Origin: Thermoanaerobaculales bacterium
GTDB lineage: Bacteria > Acidobacteriota > Thermoanaerobaculia > Thermoanaerobaculales > Sulfomarinibacteraceae
Reading direction: 5' to 3'
Length of the DNA: 64,000 bases
NCBI GenBank assembly: GCA_025456145.1
Contig: JALOLD010000013.1
Coordinates: 1 to 64,000 of the forward strand
The position numbers were made by a program, and so were the translations under genes. The notes beneath the pieces are model-generated. The model was given only the letters and a program-made list of their open reading frames with translations, was not told where the DNA came from and made no database searches. This document shows, one piece after another, positions 43,342-51,059 of this stretch. Within the stretch, counting starts at the first letter, position 1. Every line of letters starts with the position of its first letter.

Positions 43342-44055
43342 TCAGACCCGCAGGTCGTCCAGGGTGGCGATGCGATGGACGTCGAGGCGGGGGACCGGGC
43401 GGGGCGCGGCGACGACGCAGACGGCGCCGGGGATCGCGACCTCGAGGAGGGACCAGCGGGCCGCCTCGGCCGGGTCGCCCGATATCGCGACCAGGCGCGG
43501 GGGTCGGGTCGGCTCGGGCTCGGTCCCGACCCCCGCGAGGGGCATGCCGACGCCGAGACCGATCGCCTTGAGGTAGGCCTCCTTCTGCGTCCAGACGCGG
43601 AGAAACGCACGGTCGCGGTCGGCGCCGGTGCGGGCGAGCACCGCGGCGGTCTCGGCGGCGCTGAAGAAGCGACGGGCCAGCCGCTCGGCGTTGGCGATCG
43701 GACGGAGGATCTCGACATCGACGCCGACCGCGGTCCCGGCGACCGCGACCACCACGACCCTGCCCGAGTGGGCGAGGTTGAAGCCGATTGCGGGCGGCGG
43801 CGGCGGTGCGACGAGCTCGGGCTTGCCGCGATGGCCCGTCGCCAGGACCAGGCTCGCCGGATCGGCGCCGAGGGCCGCGCCGAGGGCCCGGCGGAGGAGG
43901 GCGCGGCCCGCGACGAAGCGGCGTCTCGCCTCTGCGACGCGGAAGCGGGCGGCGCGCTCCCGCTCGTCCGGCGGCAGCCATGCCTCGAGGTCGGCGACGC
44001 GGTCCTCGAGCCCGCCGATCGACAGCCACCAGAGTCGCGTTGCCACACCGTCCAT
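43342..44055 (-). CDS. Sfp-type 4'-phosphopantetheinyl transferase
   Basis: The 237-aa protein moves phosphopantetheine from CoA to a carrier-protein serine. Motifs: ATGHRGKPELV (about residues 72-82), the Mg-binding GVDVE (about 110-114) and WTQKEAYLKAIGLG (about 153-166). Size matches the Sfp group, which often activates polyketide, peptide or fatty-acid carriers; no such synthase is in the window. TAGCAT lies 7 nt before the ATG on this strand. It is divergent from the thioesterase gene with 47 bp between starts, and both sit between the 81-bp inverted repeats. Confidence 0.92.
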   Translation of the reverse strand: MDGVATRLWWLSIGGLEDRVADLEAWLPPDERERAARFRVAEARRRFVAGRALLRRALGAALGADPASLVLATGHRGKPELVAPPPPPAIGFNLAHSGRVVVVAVAGTAVGVDVEILRPIANAERLARRFFSAAETAAVLARTGADRDRAFLRVWTQKEAYLKAIGLGVGMPLAGVGTEPEPTRPPRLVAISGDPAEAARWSLLEVAIPGAVCVVAAPRPVPRLDVHRIATLDDLRV

Positions 44056-44062
44056 CCCGCCG

Positions 44063-44068
44063 ATGCTA
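44063..44068 (-). promoter_or_regulatory. -10-like TAGCAT, leaderless arrangement
   Basis: On the minus strand TAGCAT ends 7 nt before the PPTase ATG (44055). It faces the thioesterase box 21 bp away. Confidence 0.5.
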
Positions 44069-44089
44069 CCGCCCCGGTGCGCCCCCTGC

Positions 44090-44095
44090 TACCCT
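44090..44095 (+). promoter_or_regulatory. -10-like TACCCT, leaderless arrangement
   Basis: TACCCT ends 7 nt before the thioesterase ATG (44103); no Shine-Dalgarno sequence. Confidence 0.45.
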
Positions 44096-44102
44096 CGCCG
44101 GC

Positions 44103-44498
44103 ATGGATGAGCTGCCCTTCGTGACCCCGATCCAGGTCCGCTGGCGCGATATCGACGCCAAGAGCCACGTCAACAACGCGGCCGTCGTGACCTACCTCGA
44201 GACCGCGCGGACCGAGCTCTGGCGACAGCGCTTCGGCGGCGGCATCGACATCCCCTTCGTCGTCGCCCGGGTCGAGGTCGACTACCGGCGCCAGCTGACC
44301 ATCGACGACCAGGTCCGGATCGGGCTATGGATCGAGGACCTGCGCGGCGCGAGCTACACCTTCTGCTACCGCGTCGAGGCCGGAGGCGAGACCGCGGTCG
44401 AGGCCCGGACCGTCATGGCCCACGTCGGTCCCGACGGCCGCCCGACCCGGATCGGCCCCGAGCTGCGGGCCAGGTTGAGCGGGCTGCTGCGTCCCTGA
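44103..44498 (+). CDS. Hotdog-fold acyl-CoA thioesterase (4HBT/YbgC type)
   Basis: A 131-aa hotdog thioesterase. The family signature VRWRDIDAKSHVNNAAVVTY (residues about 12-31) has the Asp and His/Asn positions expected for the 4-hydroxybenzoyl-CoA thioesterase/YbgC group, and VARVEVDYRRQL follows. It hydrolyses acyl-CoA, or possibly acyl-ACP. Its divergent pairing with a PPTase suggests carrier-bound acyl chains as substrates, but that is inference. The gene is intact and shares the region between the two inverted repeats. Confidence 0.9.
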   Translation: MDELPFVTPIQVRWRDIDAKSHVNNAAVVTYLETARTELWRQRFGGGIDIPFVVARVEVDYRRQLTIDDQVRIGLWIEDLRGASYTFCYRVEAGGETAVEARTVMAHVGPDGRPTRIGPELRARLSGLLRP

Positions 44499-44553
44499 AG
44501 GCGCGTCGCCCGCGCCCCCCTCGTCCGACAAGTCTGGCGAGTCCGACTGAGTA

Positions 44554-44634
44554 CGTCGAGCACCCCAAGGTGAGAAAACGCGGCTGACGCGGATGCATCG
44601 TTGGCCGCAGCAGACAGCTCATGAATAGTCCGGG
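44554..44634 (-). repeat. 81-bp inverted repeat, right copy
   Basis: Inverse copy of 43101-43181 with 80 of 81 bases identical. It begins 55 bp after the thioesterase stop. Similarity stops sharply at both ends. Confidence 0.92.
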
Positions 44635-44720
44635 CCATGCCTAACCCCTTGAGTCGGGGTGGGGGTGCTTTCGTTCCCGATCGCGCCCCGGCCGTCGGCA
44701 TCTTGATCCATTCGATGGCT

Positions 44721-44797
44721 GAGCTGCGGGCGGGAGGCCCGCGTCACCAGCTCCTTCGTGCTCGCCTTCGTGTCTTGGTGTCTTCGTGGTTGCGACG
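44721..44797. repeat. Palindromic dispersed element, half copy (copy 4)
   Basis: Only the core and right arm remain. GAGCTG...CAGCTC encloses a GCGGGC/GCCCGC hairpin, followed by the right arm CCTTCGTGTCTTGGTGTCTT and CGTGGTTGCGACGG. The matching left arm is missing, so the element looks truncated. Confidence 0.8.
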
Positions 44798-44813
44798 GAT
44801 TACCGGACGTCGC

Positions 44814-44876
44814 ATCGGGAACGGGAACGGGATCGGGATCGGTCAGAACCTGAGCGATCCGGATAGGCACGGTCCG
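44814..44876. repeat. GGGAAC/GGGATC hexamer-derived intergenic repeat
   Basis: ATCGGGAACGGGAACGGGAT leads into a tail with CTGAGCGATCCGGA. The same head and tail occur at 49383-49433. Both copies lie just beyond the stop of a leftward gene. Confidence 0.65.
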
Positions 44877-44878
44877 GG

Positions 44879-46645
44879 CTAGTCCGACTCCAGCCAACGG
44901 AACCAGATCGGGTGGACCCGCCGGTACCAGGCGAGGACCTCGCGGATCAGGGCCTTCTTGTCGGGGGCCAGCACGGCGTCGTCGACGGCGTCGAACCGGA
45001 CGACCATCCGCCCTTCGGGCAGATACTCGATCGCCTCCGAGCACAGGGTCTGGAGCTCGTTGCGGATCCTGCCCGAGTCCGAGATCTTGACCGCCCGGGC
45101 GCGGTAGTCCTGGCCGGCGTAGAACCGGTCGAGGAGCGGCGAGAAGACCATCCGCATCTCGTCCACCGGCTCCATCAGGCGCAGGCTCAGCGCGACGTCG
45201 ACCATCCCGGCCCGGGTGGCGGCGCGGGTGGTCACCCGGAAGATGTCGTCTCCGACCTGATCGACGCCGGGGATCCCGGTGTAGGGATCGGGGAGCATCG
45301 CCGAGCTCAGGCTGAGCACCCGCCACTCCTTGTTGGGGAAGAAGTCGTCGGCGGTCGAGGTCCGCCGGGTGACCGGCATGCACGCCGCCCGGGCCTCGCG
45401 GAGGTTGTTGCGGTAGACCTCGACGGTCGCACGGTCGACCGGCTGACCGGCGAGCTCGTCGAGCCGCGAGGCGTAGTCGACGGCGTCGGGGTCGAGCCGC
45501 ATCAGCCGGTGCTCGCGCTCGTAGGAGATGTTGAAGCGCGAGGAGAACAGGCACATCGAGGTCTGGGTGCCGAGGATCGGGTCGAGGCTCGCCGCCTGCA
45601 TCGCCTCGGCCGACGCCGAGTAGCCGTCGCAGATGAAGAGGTGCGGCTCGCCGTCCTGGGTGCTCGGCCCGACGCAGTAGACCGGGGCGTAGGTACCGGA
45701 CTCGGTGAAAGCCGGGATGCCGGTCGACGGCACGACCCAGCCGTCCTCGACGACGTGCGCGCCGAGCGACCGCCACTCCGACCAGAGCCGGCCGATCCGG
45801 TGCTCGCGCGACGCCCCGCCGAGGGTCCAGACGTGGACGTGGTCCGGCCGGATCCCGGGGTAGGTGGCGGCGATCGCTTCCATGATCAGGCTGCGCGGGG
45901 TCAGGAAGTCGATCAGGATCGAACGCTCGGCGGCCTGGTCGACCACCTCGCGGGGCAGCACCAGGTTGCCCATGTAGCCCTCGTAGGGGCGGGCCACGCG
46001 GAGCGGCTGGTCGAACAGGTGGAGCACCGTCAGCGCGCCGGTCGGCGAGCCCTTGGCGAAGCGCGAGGTGTTCTCGAGGGTGTCGACCGCGGCGCCCCAC
46101 ACGGTGAGGCCGGCGGCCTGGATCTCGTGCCAGAAGGCGGGCCACTCGTAGCCGGGCTCGTTGAGCAGCCGGGTGACGCAGCGGTCGAGGAAGCGGGCCA
46201 CCTGCGGCCGGGCGTAGACCCGGCCGAAACCGAGCTGCGGGTTCGACCCCATCTCGGGCGTCTCGCCCGCCTTGGGCATCAGACCCTCGCCGAGGCTGAC
46301 CATGACGGCGTGGTTCTCCGGCAGGTTCCGGGTGAGGTACCACAGCGCCTCGGACAGGGCGTAGGCGGAGACCGCGTCGGCGTCCTTCTTGACCCGGTTG
46401 ACCGTCGCCTTGTCGGCGTTCCTGCCCTCGCCGTAACGGCCGAAGAGCCGCGTCCCGAGCGCGGTCACCGCGTTGGCGGCGATGAACGCCCGCTCGAGCG
46501 ACTCGCCGACGAAGGCGTGGTCGGTCGGCGCCCGCTCGCCGTGCCACGACTCCTCGACATCCTCGAGCCAGAGGTGGAAGCGTCCGAGAACCCCGCGGGT
46601 GTCGTACGCCCACTGGGCAACCCGGTTCCGGCGGTCGTTGGTCAT
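44879..46645 (-). CDS. Unrecognised 588-aa protein
   Basis: The protein has no signal peptide or membrane segment and looks like a soluble cytoplasmic protein. Noticeable features are an N-terminal helical part (residues 1-110), VMVSLGEGLMPKAGETPEMG (about 135-155), a Rossmann-like stretch around HVHVWTLGGASREHRIG (about 265-280), and LFICDGYSASAEAMQAAS (about 330-348). GGGGGAGGG just before this ATG fixes the start over an upstream ATG at 46708. It is the last gene of a leftward group after two sugar-nucleotide genes (126-bp gap). I do not recognise a family and will not assign a function. Confidence 0.8.
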   Translation of the reverse strand: MTNDRRNRVAQWAYDTRGVLGRFHLWLEDVEESWHGERAPTDHAFVGESLERAFIAANAVTALGTRLFGRYGEGRNADKATVNRVKKDADAVSAYALSEALWYLTRNLPENHAVMVSLGEGLMPKAGETPEMGSNPQLGFGRVYARPQVARFLDRCVTRLLNEPGYEWPAFWHEIQAAGLTVWGAAVDTLENTSRFAKGSPTGALTVLHLFDQPLRVARPYEGYMGNLVLPREVVDQAAERSILIDFLTPRSLIMEAIAATYPGIRPDHVHVWTLGGASREHRIGRLWSEWRSLGAHVVEDGWVVPSTGIPAFTESGTYAPVYCVGPSTQDGEPHLFICDGYSASAEAMQAASLDPILGTQTSMCLFSSRFNISYEREHRLMRLDPDAVDYASRLDELAGQPVDRATVEVYRNNLREARAACMPVTRRTSTADDFFPNKEWRVLSLSSAMLPDPYTGIPGVDQVGDDIFRVTTRAATRAGMVDVALSLRLMEPVDEMRMVFSPLLDRFYAGQDYRARAVKISDSGRIRNELQTLCSEAIEYLPEGRMVVRFDAVDDAVLAPDKKALIREVLAWYRRVHPIWFRWLESD

Positions 46646-46771
46646 CGGCCCTCCCCCGCGTCGCACGTCTTCGGAGTGGATGACACTGTGCCACGGAGCC
46701 AGCGGCATCTCAAGCGCCGGGTCGTGTCGTCGGCCTGGCAGAGCCCTCGGTCGACGATCGACGGCCGCCGG

Positions 46772-47755
46772 TCACCTCTCGGCGGGCGGCTCGGTCCGAG
46801 ACTCCCGCGCCCGCCACCAGTCGAGCAGGTCCGACAGCGTCTGTCGGAGCGGGATCTCGGCTCGCCACCCTGTGGCGGCCTCGATCTTCGTCGGGTCGCC
46901 GACCATCCAGGGGATGTCCGCCTGGCGAAGCCTCGAGCGGTCGACCTCGACGGTGATCGGAACCCGGCTGAGCCCGCGCAGCAGCTCGACGACCTCCGAG
47001 ATCACCACGGCGCGGCCGGTGCAGACGTTGAAGACCTCGCCGGCGTGCCGGCGGTCGGTCGCCCAGCGACAGGCGCGGACCGCGTCGCGGACGTCGGTGA
47101 AGTCGCGCACCGACTCGAGGTTGCCGACCTCGAGGACCGGCGGGGCGAGGCCGAGCTCGGCGCGGGCGATCTGACGGGCGAACGACGAAGCGACGAAGTG
47201 GGGAGGCCTCCCCGGTCCGCTGAGGTGGAAGAAGCGAACCCGTACCGTGGCCAGCCCGCGGCCGGTGTGGAACTGCCCGGTCAGCAGATCCTGGGCCGCC
47301 TTCGAGGTGCCGTAAGGCGAGACCGGTGCGATCGGGGCCCGCTCGGTCAGGGGAGCGGTCGGCGAGTCGGTCCGACCGTACACCTCGGCGGTCGAGGAGA
47401 CCGTCACGACCGGGTCGAGCCCGAGCTCGAGGATGGTCGTCAGCAGGTTGGCGGTGCCGATGGCGTTGATCTCGATCGAGCGCGCGGCGTAGTCCCACGA
47501 CCGCGCCACCGACGAGGCGGCGGCGAGGTGGTAGATCGCGTCGGGCCGGGTCTGCTCGAGCAGCGCCCTCGTCGAAGCCTGGTCGACGAGATCGCCCTCG
47601 AACAGGCGGATGCCGGGCGCCGCCGCCTCGAGGGGTGCCCGGTCGTAGTCGCCCCAGGCGAGGCCCCAGAGCTCGACGCCGGGGTCGGCCGCGTGGAGCT
47701 CGGCCGCGAGGTGGGTGCCGACAAAGCCGGTGACGCCGGTGATCAGGGTTCGCAT
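46772..47755 (-). CDS. NAD-dependent epimerase/dehydratase (GDP-mannose 4,6-dehydratase/RMD-like)
   Basis: A 327-aa extended SDR: GVTGFVGTHLAAEL (NAD(P)-binding glycine motif, residues 7-20), catalytic Ser/Thr in TVSSTAEVYG and YGTSKAAQDLL (YxxxK) near residue 147. SPYGTSKAAQ and the FHLSGPGRPPHFVASSF loop resemble GDP-6-deoxy-mannose (rhamnose) reductases and dehydratases. It makes a nucleotide-activated deoxysugar for surface glycans. The start lies 13 bp inside the 3' end of the rfbD gene, so translation is coupled. The exact reaction (dehydratase or reductase) is not settled by sequence alone. Confidence 0.88.
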   Translation of the reverse strand: MRTLITGVTGFVGTHLAAELHAADPGVELWGLAWGDYDRAPLEAAAPGIRLFEGDLVDQASTRALLEQTRPDAIYHLAAASSVARSWDYAARSIEINAIGTANLLTTILELGLDPVVTVSSTAEVYGRTDSPTAPLTERAPIAPVSPYGTSKAAQDLLTGQFHTGRGLATVRVRFFHLSGPGRPPHFVASSFARQIARAELGLAPPVLEVGNLESVRDFTDVRDAVRACRWATDRRHAGEVFNVCTGRAVVISEVVELLRGLSRVPITVEVDRSRLRQADIPWMVGDPTKIEAATGWRAEIPLRQTLSDLLDWWRARESRTEPPAER

Positions 47756-48597
47756 GAAGCCTCGAGGTAGCGGGCGAGGGCGTCGCCCCACGGCGGGAGG
47801 CGGCGACCGATGAGGGTGGTCAACCGGGCGGTGTCGAGCACCGAGTAGGCGGGACGGCGCGCCGGCCGCGGGAACTCGGCGGTCGTCACCGGGATCACCT
47901 CGGCGTCGGCGCCGAGCAGCCGGACGATCTCCGAGGCGAAGCCGTGCCAGCTCGTCGTTCCGTCGTTGACGACGTGGACGACGCCGCTCGCGCCAACCTC
48001 GACGAGGTCGAGCAGGGCCTCGGCGAGGTCGTCGCAGTAGGTCGGCGAGCCAATCTGGTCGGCGACCACCCGCAGCCGGGTCGCTCCGTCCTCGAGCTGG
48101 CGACGGATCGCGCCGACGAAGTGGCGGCCGCCGCGACCGTAGAGCCAGGCGGTGCGGATGACGAGGTGGCGGTGGGCCGATCTCGCCGCCTGCTCGCCGA
48201 GCAGCTTGGTCCGGCCATAGGCCGAGGTCGGCGCGACCGGGTCGTCCTCGCGGTAGGGTCGCGAGCCGGCGCCGTCGAAGACGTAGTCGGTGGAGATGTG
48301 GACGAGGGTGGCGCCGACGACGTTGCAGGCCGCCGAGAGGTGGGCCACCGCATCGGCGTTGACCGCGCGGGCCGAGCCCTCGGCGGTCTCGCAGTCGTCG
48401 ACCGCGGTAAAGGCGGCGCAGTTGACCACGAGGCGCGGCCGGGCGGCGACGATCCACTCGTCGACCGCCTGGCGGGAGGTGATGTCGAGGGTGTCGAGGT
48501 CGCGCCCTTCGGCTTCGAGGCCCCGGATCTCGGCGGCGGCGAGGACCGCGCGGCCGAGCTGGCCGTAGGACCCGGTTACGAGAATCGGTCTCTGCAT
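47743..48597 (-). CDS. rfbD: dTDP-4-dehydrorhamnose reductase
   Basis: A 284-aa SDR: LVTGSYGQLGRAV at the N-terminus, NCAAFTAVDDCE (about residues 60-71), HISTDYVFDGAG (about 99-110) and the YGRTKLLGEQ catalytic Tyr-Lys pair (about 128-137). WLYGRGGRHFV and VVADQIGSPTYCDDLA are also diagnostic. RfbD makes dTDP-L-rhamnose, the last step of rhamnose activation; rfbA, rfbB and rfbC are not in the window. TACCAT (48606-48611) lies 8 nt before the ATG and no ribosome binding site is seen. Confidence 0.94.
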   Translation of the reverse strand: MQRPILVTGSYGQLGRAVLAAAEIRGLEAEGRDLDTLDITSRQAVDEWIVAARPRLVVNCAAFTAVDDCETAEGSARAVNADAVAHLSAACNVVGATLVHISTDYVFDGAGSRPYREDDPVAPTSAYGRTKLLGEQAARSAHRHLVIRTAWLYGRGGRHFVGAIRRQLEDGATRLRVVADQIGSPTYCDDLAEALLDLVEVGASGVVHVVNDGTTSWHGFASEIVRLLGADAEVIPVTTAEFPRPARRPAYSVLDTARLTTLIGRRLPPWGDALARYLEASCEP

Positions 48598-48697
48598 GGC
48601 TGCGGATGGTAACAGAACGGCGTCGCGGCCCGTACCATGCGCGTGGAATAGGTGCGACCCGGGGCCACTTATCCCAAGCTGACCGTGGGAGGTCACG

Positions 48698-49357
48698 ATG
48701 GACGACGCTTTGACCGCACAGCTCGACCCGCCGTACGCAGCCTCGGTCAACGGCGACGGGGACAACTCGATCCCGGGCGGCGACGACGAGGGCATGGTGC
48801 GCCGCATGGCGGCCCACATGGCCGGGATCATGGCCGAGCTCAACCTCAGCCTCGACGACCCGAACTTCGCCGAGACCCCCGCACGGGTCGCCAGGATGTA
48901 CCTCGAGATGTTCCACGGTCTGCGCGAGGGCGCCGAGCCCAAGGTGACGACCTTCCCCAACGACGGCGGCTACCACCACATGGTGATCGAGAAGGAGGTC
49001 CCCTTCTACTCGATGTGCGCCCACCACTTCGTCCCCTTCTACGGGCACGCCCACATCGCCTATATCCCGGGCGACACCATCGTCGGGCTTTCCAAGCTGC
49101 CGAGGATCCTCGAGTTCTACGCCAAGCGGCCGCAGCTCCAGGAGCGGCTGACCGAGCAGGTGGCCGAGTTCCTGTGGAGCAAGCTCGAGCCGCAGGGGGT
49201 GATGGTCGTCATCGAGGCCCGCCACCTGTGCGTTGAGATGCGCGGCGTCAAGAAGAGCGGCGCCTTGACCACGACCTCGGCGCTGCGCGGTTGCTTCGCC
49301 GACCGCAAGGTGCGCGAGGAGTTCCTCGCCCTCCTGGCACGCCGAGCCGCATGGTAG
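48698..49357 (+). CDS. folE: GTP cyclohydrolase I
   Basis: A 219-aa enzyme that converts GTP to dihydroneopterin triphosphate for folate. The zinc ligands are visible: Cys and His in MCAHHFVPFYG and Cys in ARHLCVEMRG. TPARVARMYLEMFHGL near the N-terminus and IPGDTIVGLSKLPRI complete the family signature. The first 30 residues are a variable extension. A GGGAGGT sequence before the ATG fixes the start. It is divergent from rfbD with a 100-bp gap. Confidence 0.96.
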   Translation: MDDALTAQLDPPYAASVNGDGDNSIPGGDDEGMVRRMAAHMAGIMAELNLSLDDPNFAETPARVARMYLEMFHGLREGAEPKVTTFPNDGGYHHMVIEKEVPFYSMCAHHFVPFYGHAHIAYIPGDTIVGLSKLPRILEFYAKRPQLQERLTEQVAEFLWSKLEPQGVMVVIEARHLCVEMRGVKKSGALTTTSALRGCFADRKVREEFLALLARRAAW

Positions 49358-49382
49358 CTCGTCGAGCTCGCCAGCTCGGATC

Positions 49383-49433
49383 ATCGGGAACGGGATCGGT
49401 TCGAGTCTGAGCGGTCCGGACGGGCAGGGATGA
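49383..49433. repeat. GGGAAC/GGGATC hexamer-derived intergenic repeat
   Basis: ATCGGGAACGGGATCGGT plus a CTGAGCGGTCCGGA tail match 44814-44876. It fills the gap between folE and the convergent secreted-protein gene. Confidence 0.65.
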
Positions 49434-49436
49434 GAC

Positions 49437-49934
49437 CTACTCGAGGACCTCGAAGAAGAGATAGACGCGACGGGTCGCCTCGACCACCGAGATCGGCAGG
49501 GTCGCGCTCTGACTCCGGTCCCTGAGGCGGCTGCCGGGGACCTTGAAGGCCGGAACCTCGATTCGCTCGAGCGGGTTGCCGTCTCCGTCCTCGAGCAGGA
49601 GGATGATCAGGATCCGGGCGCTCGAGCTGCGCCGGTTCTCGATCTCGACGAGCACCTCGACGTCGACCGACTGGCCGCCGGCGAAGGGGTCGCGCTCGGG
49701 CGCGGAGATCGTGAACGACCGCCAGCGCACGTCCTGAACGGCGATGAAGGGCTCGAAGCGGTCGCCGATGGTGTAGGCGACGTCCTCCTGATAGGGGTTG
49801 TCCACCGCCCGCCACTCGGCATCCTGGGCGGCGGCCGGCACCGCGGACGCCACGATGAGCGCTGTGACGATCGCAACGGCAACGGCAATGAGGCGTGCTC
49901 CGAGGAGCCCCGGTCGGGATTCGGTCCGAGCCAT
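49437..49934 (-). CDS. Secreted protein of unknown function
   Basis: A 165-aa protein with a signal peptide (IAVAVAIVTALIVASAVPAAA), then about 135 residues of beta-type sequence (DVEVLVEIENRRSSSARILI and a closing RRVYLFFEVLE). No family is recognised; the shape suggests one immunoglobulin-like periplasmic domain. The start follows a perfect TATAAT at 7 nt without a ribosome binding site; an in-frame ATG at 50021 is unlikely. It is followed on the right by the CsgG-like gene on the same strand. Confidence 0.78.
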   Translation of the reverse strand: MARTESRPGLLGARLIAVAVAIVTALIVASAVPAAAQDAEWRAVDNPYQEDVAYTIGDRFEPFIAVQDVRWRSFTISAPERDPFAGGQSVDVEVLVEIENRRSSSARILIILLLEDGDGNPLERIEVPAFKVPGSRLRDRSQSATLPISVVEATRRVYLFFEVLE

Positions 49935-49941
49935 TGCGCCG

Positions 49942-49947
49942 ATTATA
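49942..49947 (-). promoter_or_regulatory. Consensus TATAAT -10 box, leaderless arrangement
   Basis: On the minus strand TATAAT ends 7 nt before ATG 49934. No Shine-Dalgarno sequence is present and no good -35 box is seen. Confidence 0.65.
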
Positions 49948-50021
49948 CAGGTTCGTCTGAAGAGTTCGAGGGTACGTCGCCTATCCAACCGACCGATCCC
50001 GGTCGAGGGCGGTGAAGACAC

Positions 50022-50048
50022 GGCACGCGGCGCCGAGCGCCGCGTGCC
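50022..50048 (-). terminator. Strong hairpin after the CsgG-like gene
   Basis: GGCACGCGGCGC, loop CGA, GCGCCGCGTGCC is a perfect 12-bp stem located 26 bp beyond the CsgG-like stop (50075). No T-tract follows, so it is either a factor-assisted terminator or an mRNA-stabilising stem. Confidence 0.6.
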
Positions 50049-50074
50049 GATGGTCGATCGAGGATCGGGGGCGA

Positions 50075-50989
50075 TCAGCGGAGGTGGATCGCCATTCCCT
50101 TGGCCACCGCGCCGGCGTCGCCCGAGGTCACGGTGCAGATCGAGAGCTTCTCCTTGACCTCGCTGACCTGCAGGGTGGCGATCTCGGTCATGCTCTCATC
50201 GAGGACCTCGCCGGTGTCGGGGTCGCGAAGGACCTCGACGTCTCCGACCGCGAACTGGCGGCCGACGGTGACGCCCTCGCGGGAGCCGCGGTTGACGTAA
50301 ACCTTGCCGTCCTTGGTCATGACCACCGACCCGGTCCAGGGCACGTTCGGCAGCTGGTCGAGCAGGAACTGGACCGCCTCGGCGACCGCGCTCTCGACCG
50401 CCTTGCCGACGTTGTCGTTCTTGTGGCCCCCGAAAGCAGCACCCCAGTCGCCGGTCGAGTAGCCGAGGTTGAGCGCCTTCTTCTTCGAGGTGCCGACGAC
50501 GTTGGTCGAGGCGAGCACCTGGCCGGTGGTCGAGTCGACGACGTAGATGGTGGCGTTGATCTCGCCCTTGCCGCCGCCGCCGCCGACGTTGAAGCCCTTG
50601 ATCCGGACGCCGCCGCCGCCGCCCGCGGTGTCGTCCTGGACGTGGGTGATCGCCCCCTTGACCAGCAGCTGGGCGGGGGTCATTTGCCCGGTGGCCGGCG
50701 CCTTGGCGCCGCCGGCGGTCCGGCCCGAGGCGGCGAAGTCCTGCTCGTCGAGCGCGGCGGCGCGCATGTCCGACTCGCCGAGGACGATGAACCGACCGGT
50801 CTGGTTGAGCATGTCGGTCATCACGGTTCCCCAGGCGTCGCCGATGTCCCACTGGCCGTACCAGCCGGCCTGGTTTTCGAACTTGGTGACGGTGATCGAG
50901 TAACGCAGCCCGCCGGTCGAGTCCTGGGCGGCGATCGGGATGGCGGCGAGGACGAGCGCGGCCAGGATGCACAGGGTCACTCTTTTCAT
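50075..50989 (-). CDS. CsgG-like secreted protein
   Basis: A 304-aa exported protein with a signal peptide (CILAALVLAAIPIAA) and a CsgG/HfaB-like core: FIVLGESDMRAAALDEQDF, LLVKGAITHV, TIYVVDSTTGQVLAST and AVESAVAEAVQFLLDQLP. Glycine-rich strings (DDTAGGGGGVRIKGF, GGGGGKGE) lie in the middle. CsgG forms the outer-membrane channel for curli; here no curli gene is nearby and no lipobox Cys follows the signal peptide, so it may be a soluble periplasmic relative. AGGAGGT before ATG 50989 fixes the start. A TTGACA promoter lies upstream and a strong hairpin downstream. Confidence 0.82.
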   Translation of the reverse strand: MKRVTLCILAALVLAAIPIAAQDSTGGLRYSITVTKFENQAGWYGQWDIGDAWGTVMTDMLNQTGRFIVLGESDMRAAALDEQDFAASGRTAGGAKAPATGQMTPAQLLVKGAITHVQDDTAGGGGGVRIKGFNVGGGGGKGEINATIYVVDSTTGQVLASTNVVGTSKKKALNLGYSTGDWGAAFGGHKNDNVGKAVESAVAEAVQFLLDQLPNVPWTGSVVMTKDGKVYVNRGSREGVTVGRQFAVGDVEVLRDPDTGEVLDESMTEIATLQVSEVKEKLSICTVTSGDAGAVAKGMAIHLR

Positions 50990-51022
50990 GGACGACCTCC
51001 TCATGCTGACTTCGTGCGAGTC

Positions 51023-51052
51023 ATCTTACGGCCTTGCGGTCGGCGCTGTCAA
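51023..51052 (-). promoter_or_regulatory. Sigma70-type promoter of the CsgG-like gene
   Basis: On the minus strand a perfect TTGACA (51047-51052), an 18-bp spacer and TAAGAT (51023-51028) precede a short leader with AGGAGGT and ATG 50989. Confidence 0.75.
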
Positions 51053-51059
51053 AGCCCGG

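Noticed and set aside
43101-44634. Complete composite transposon
   Set aside because: No transposase gene lies between or beside the repeats, and I find no matching target duplication at the outer edges.
46685-46713. TTGAGA-17-CACAGT promoter for the 588-aa protein gene
   Set aside because: The -10 candidate matches the consensus at only three positions.
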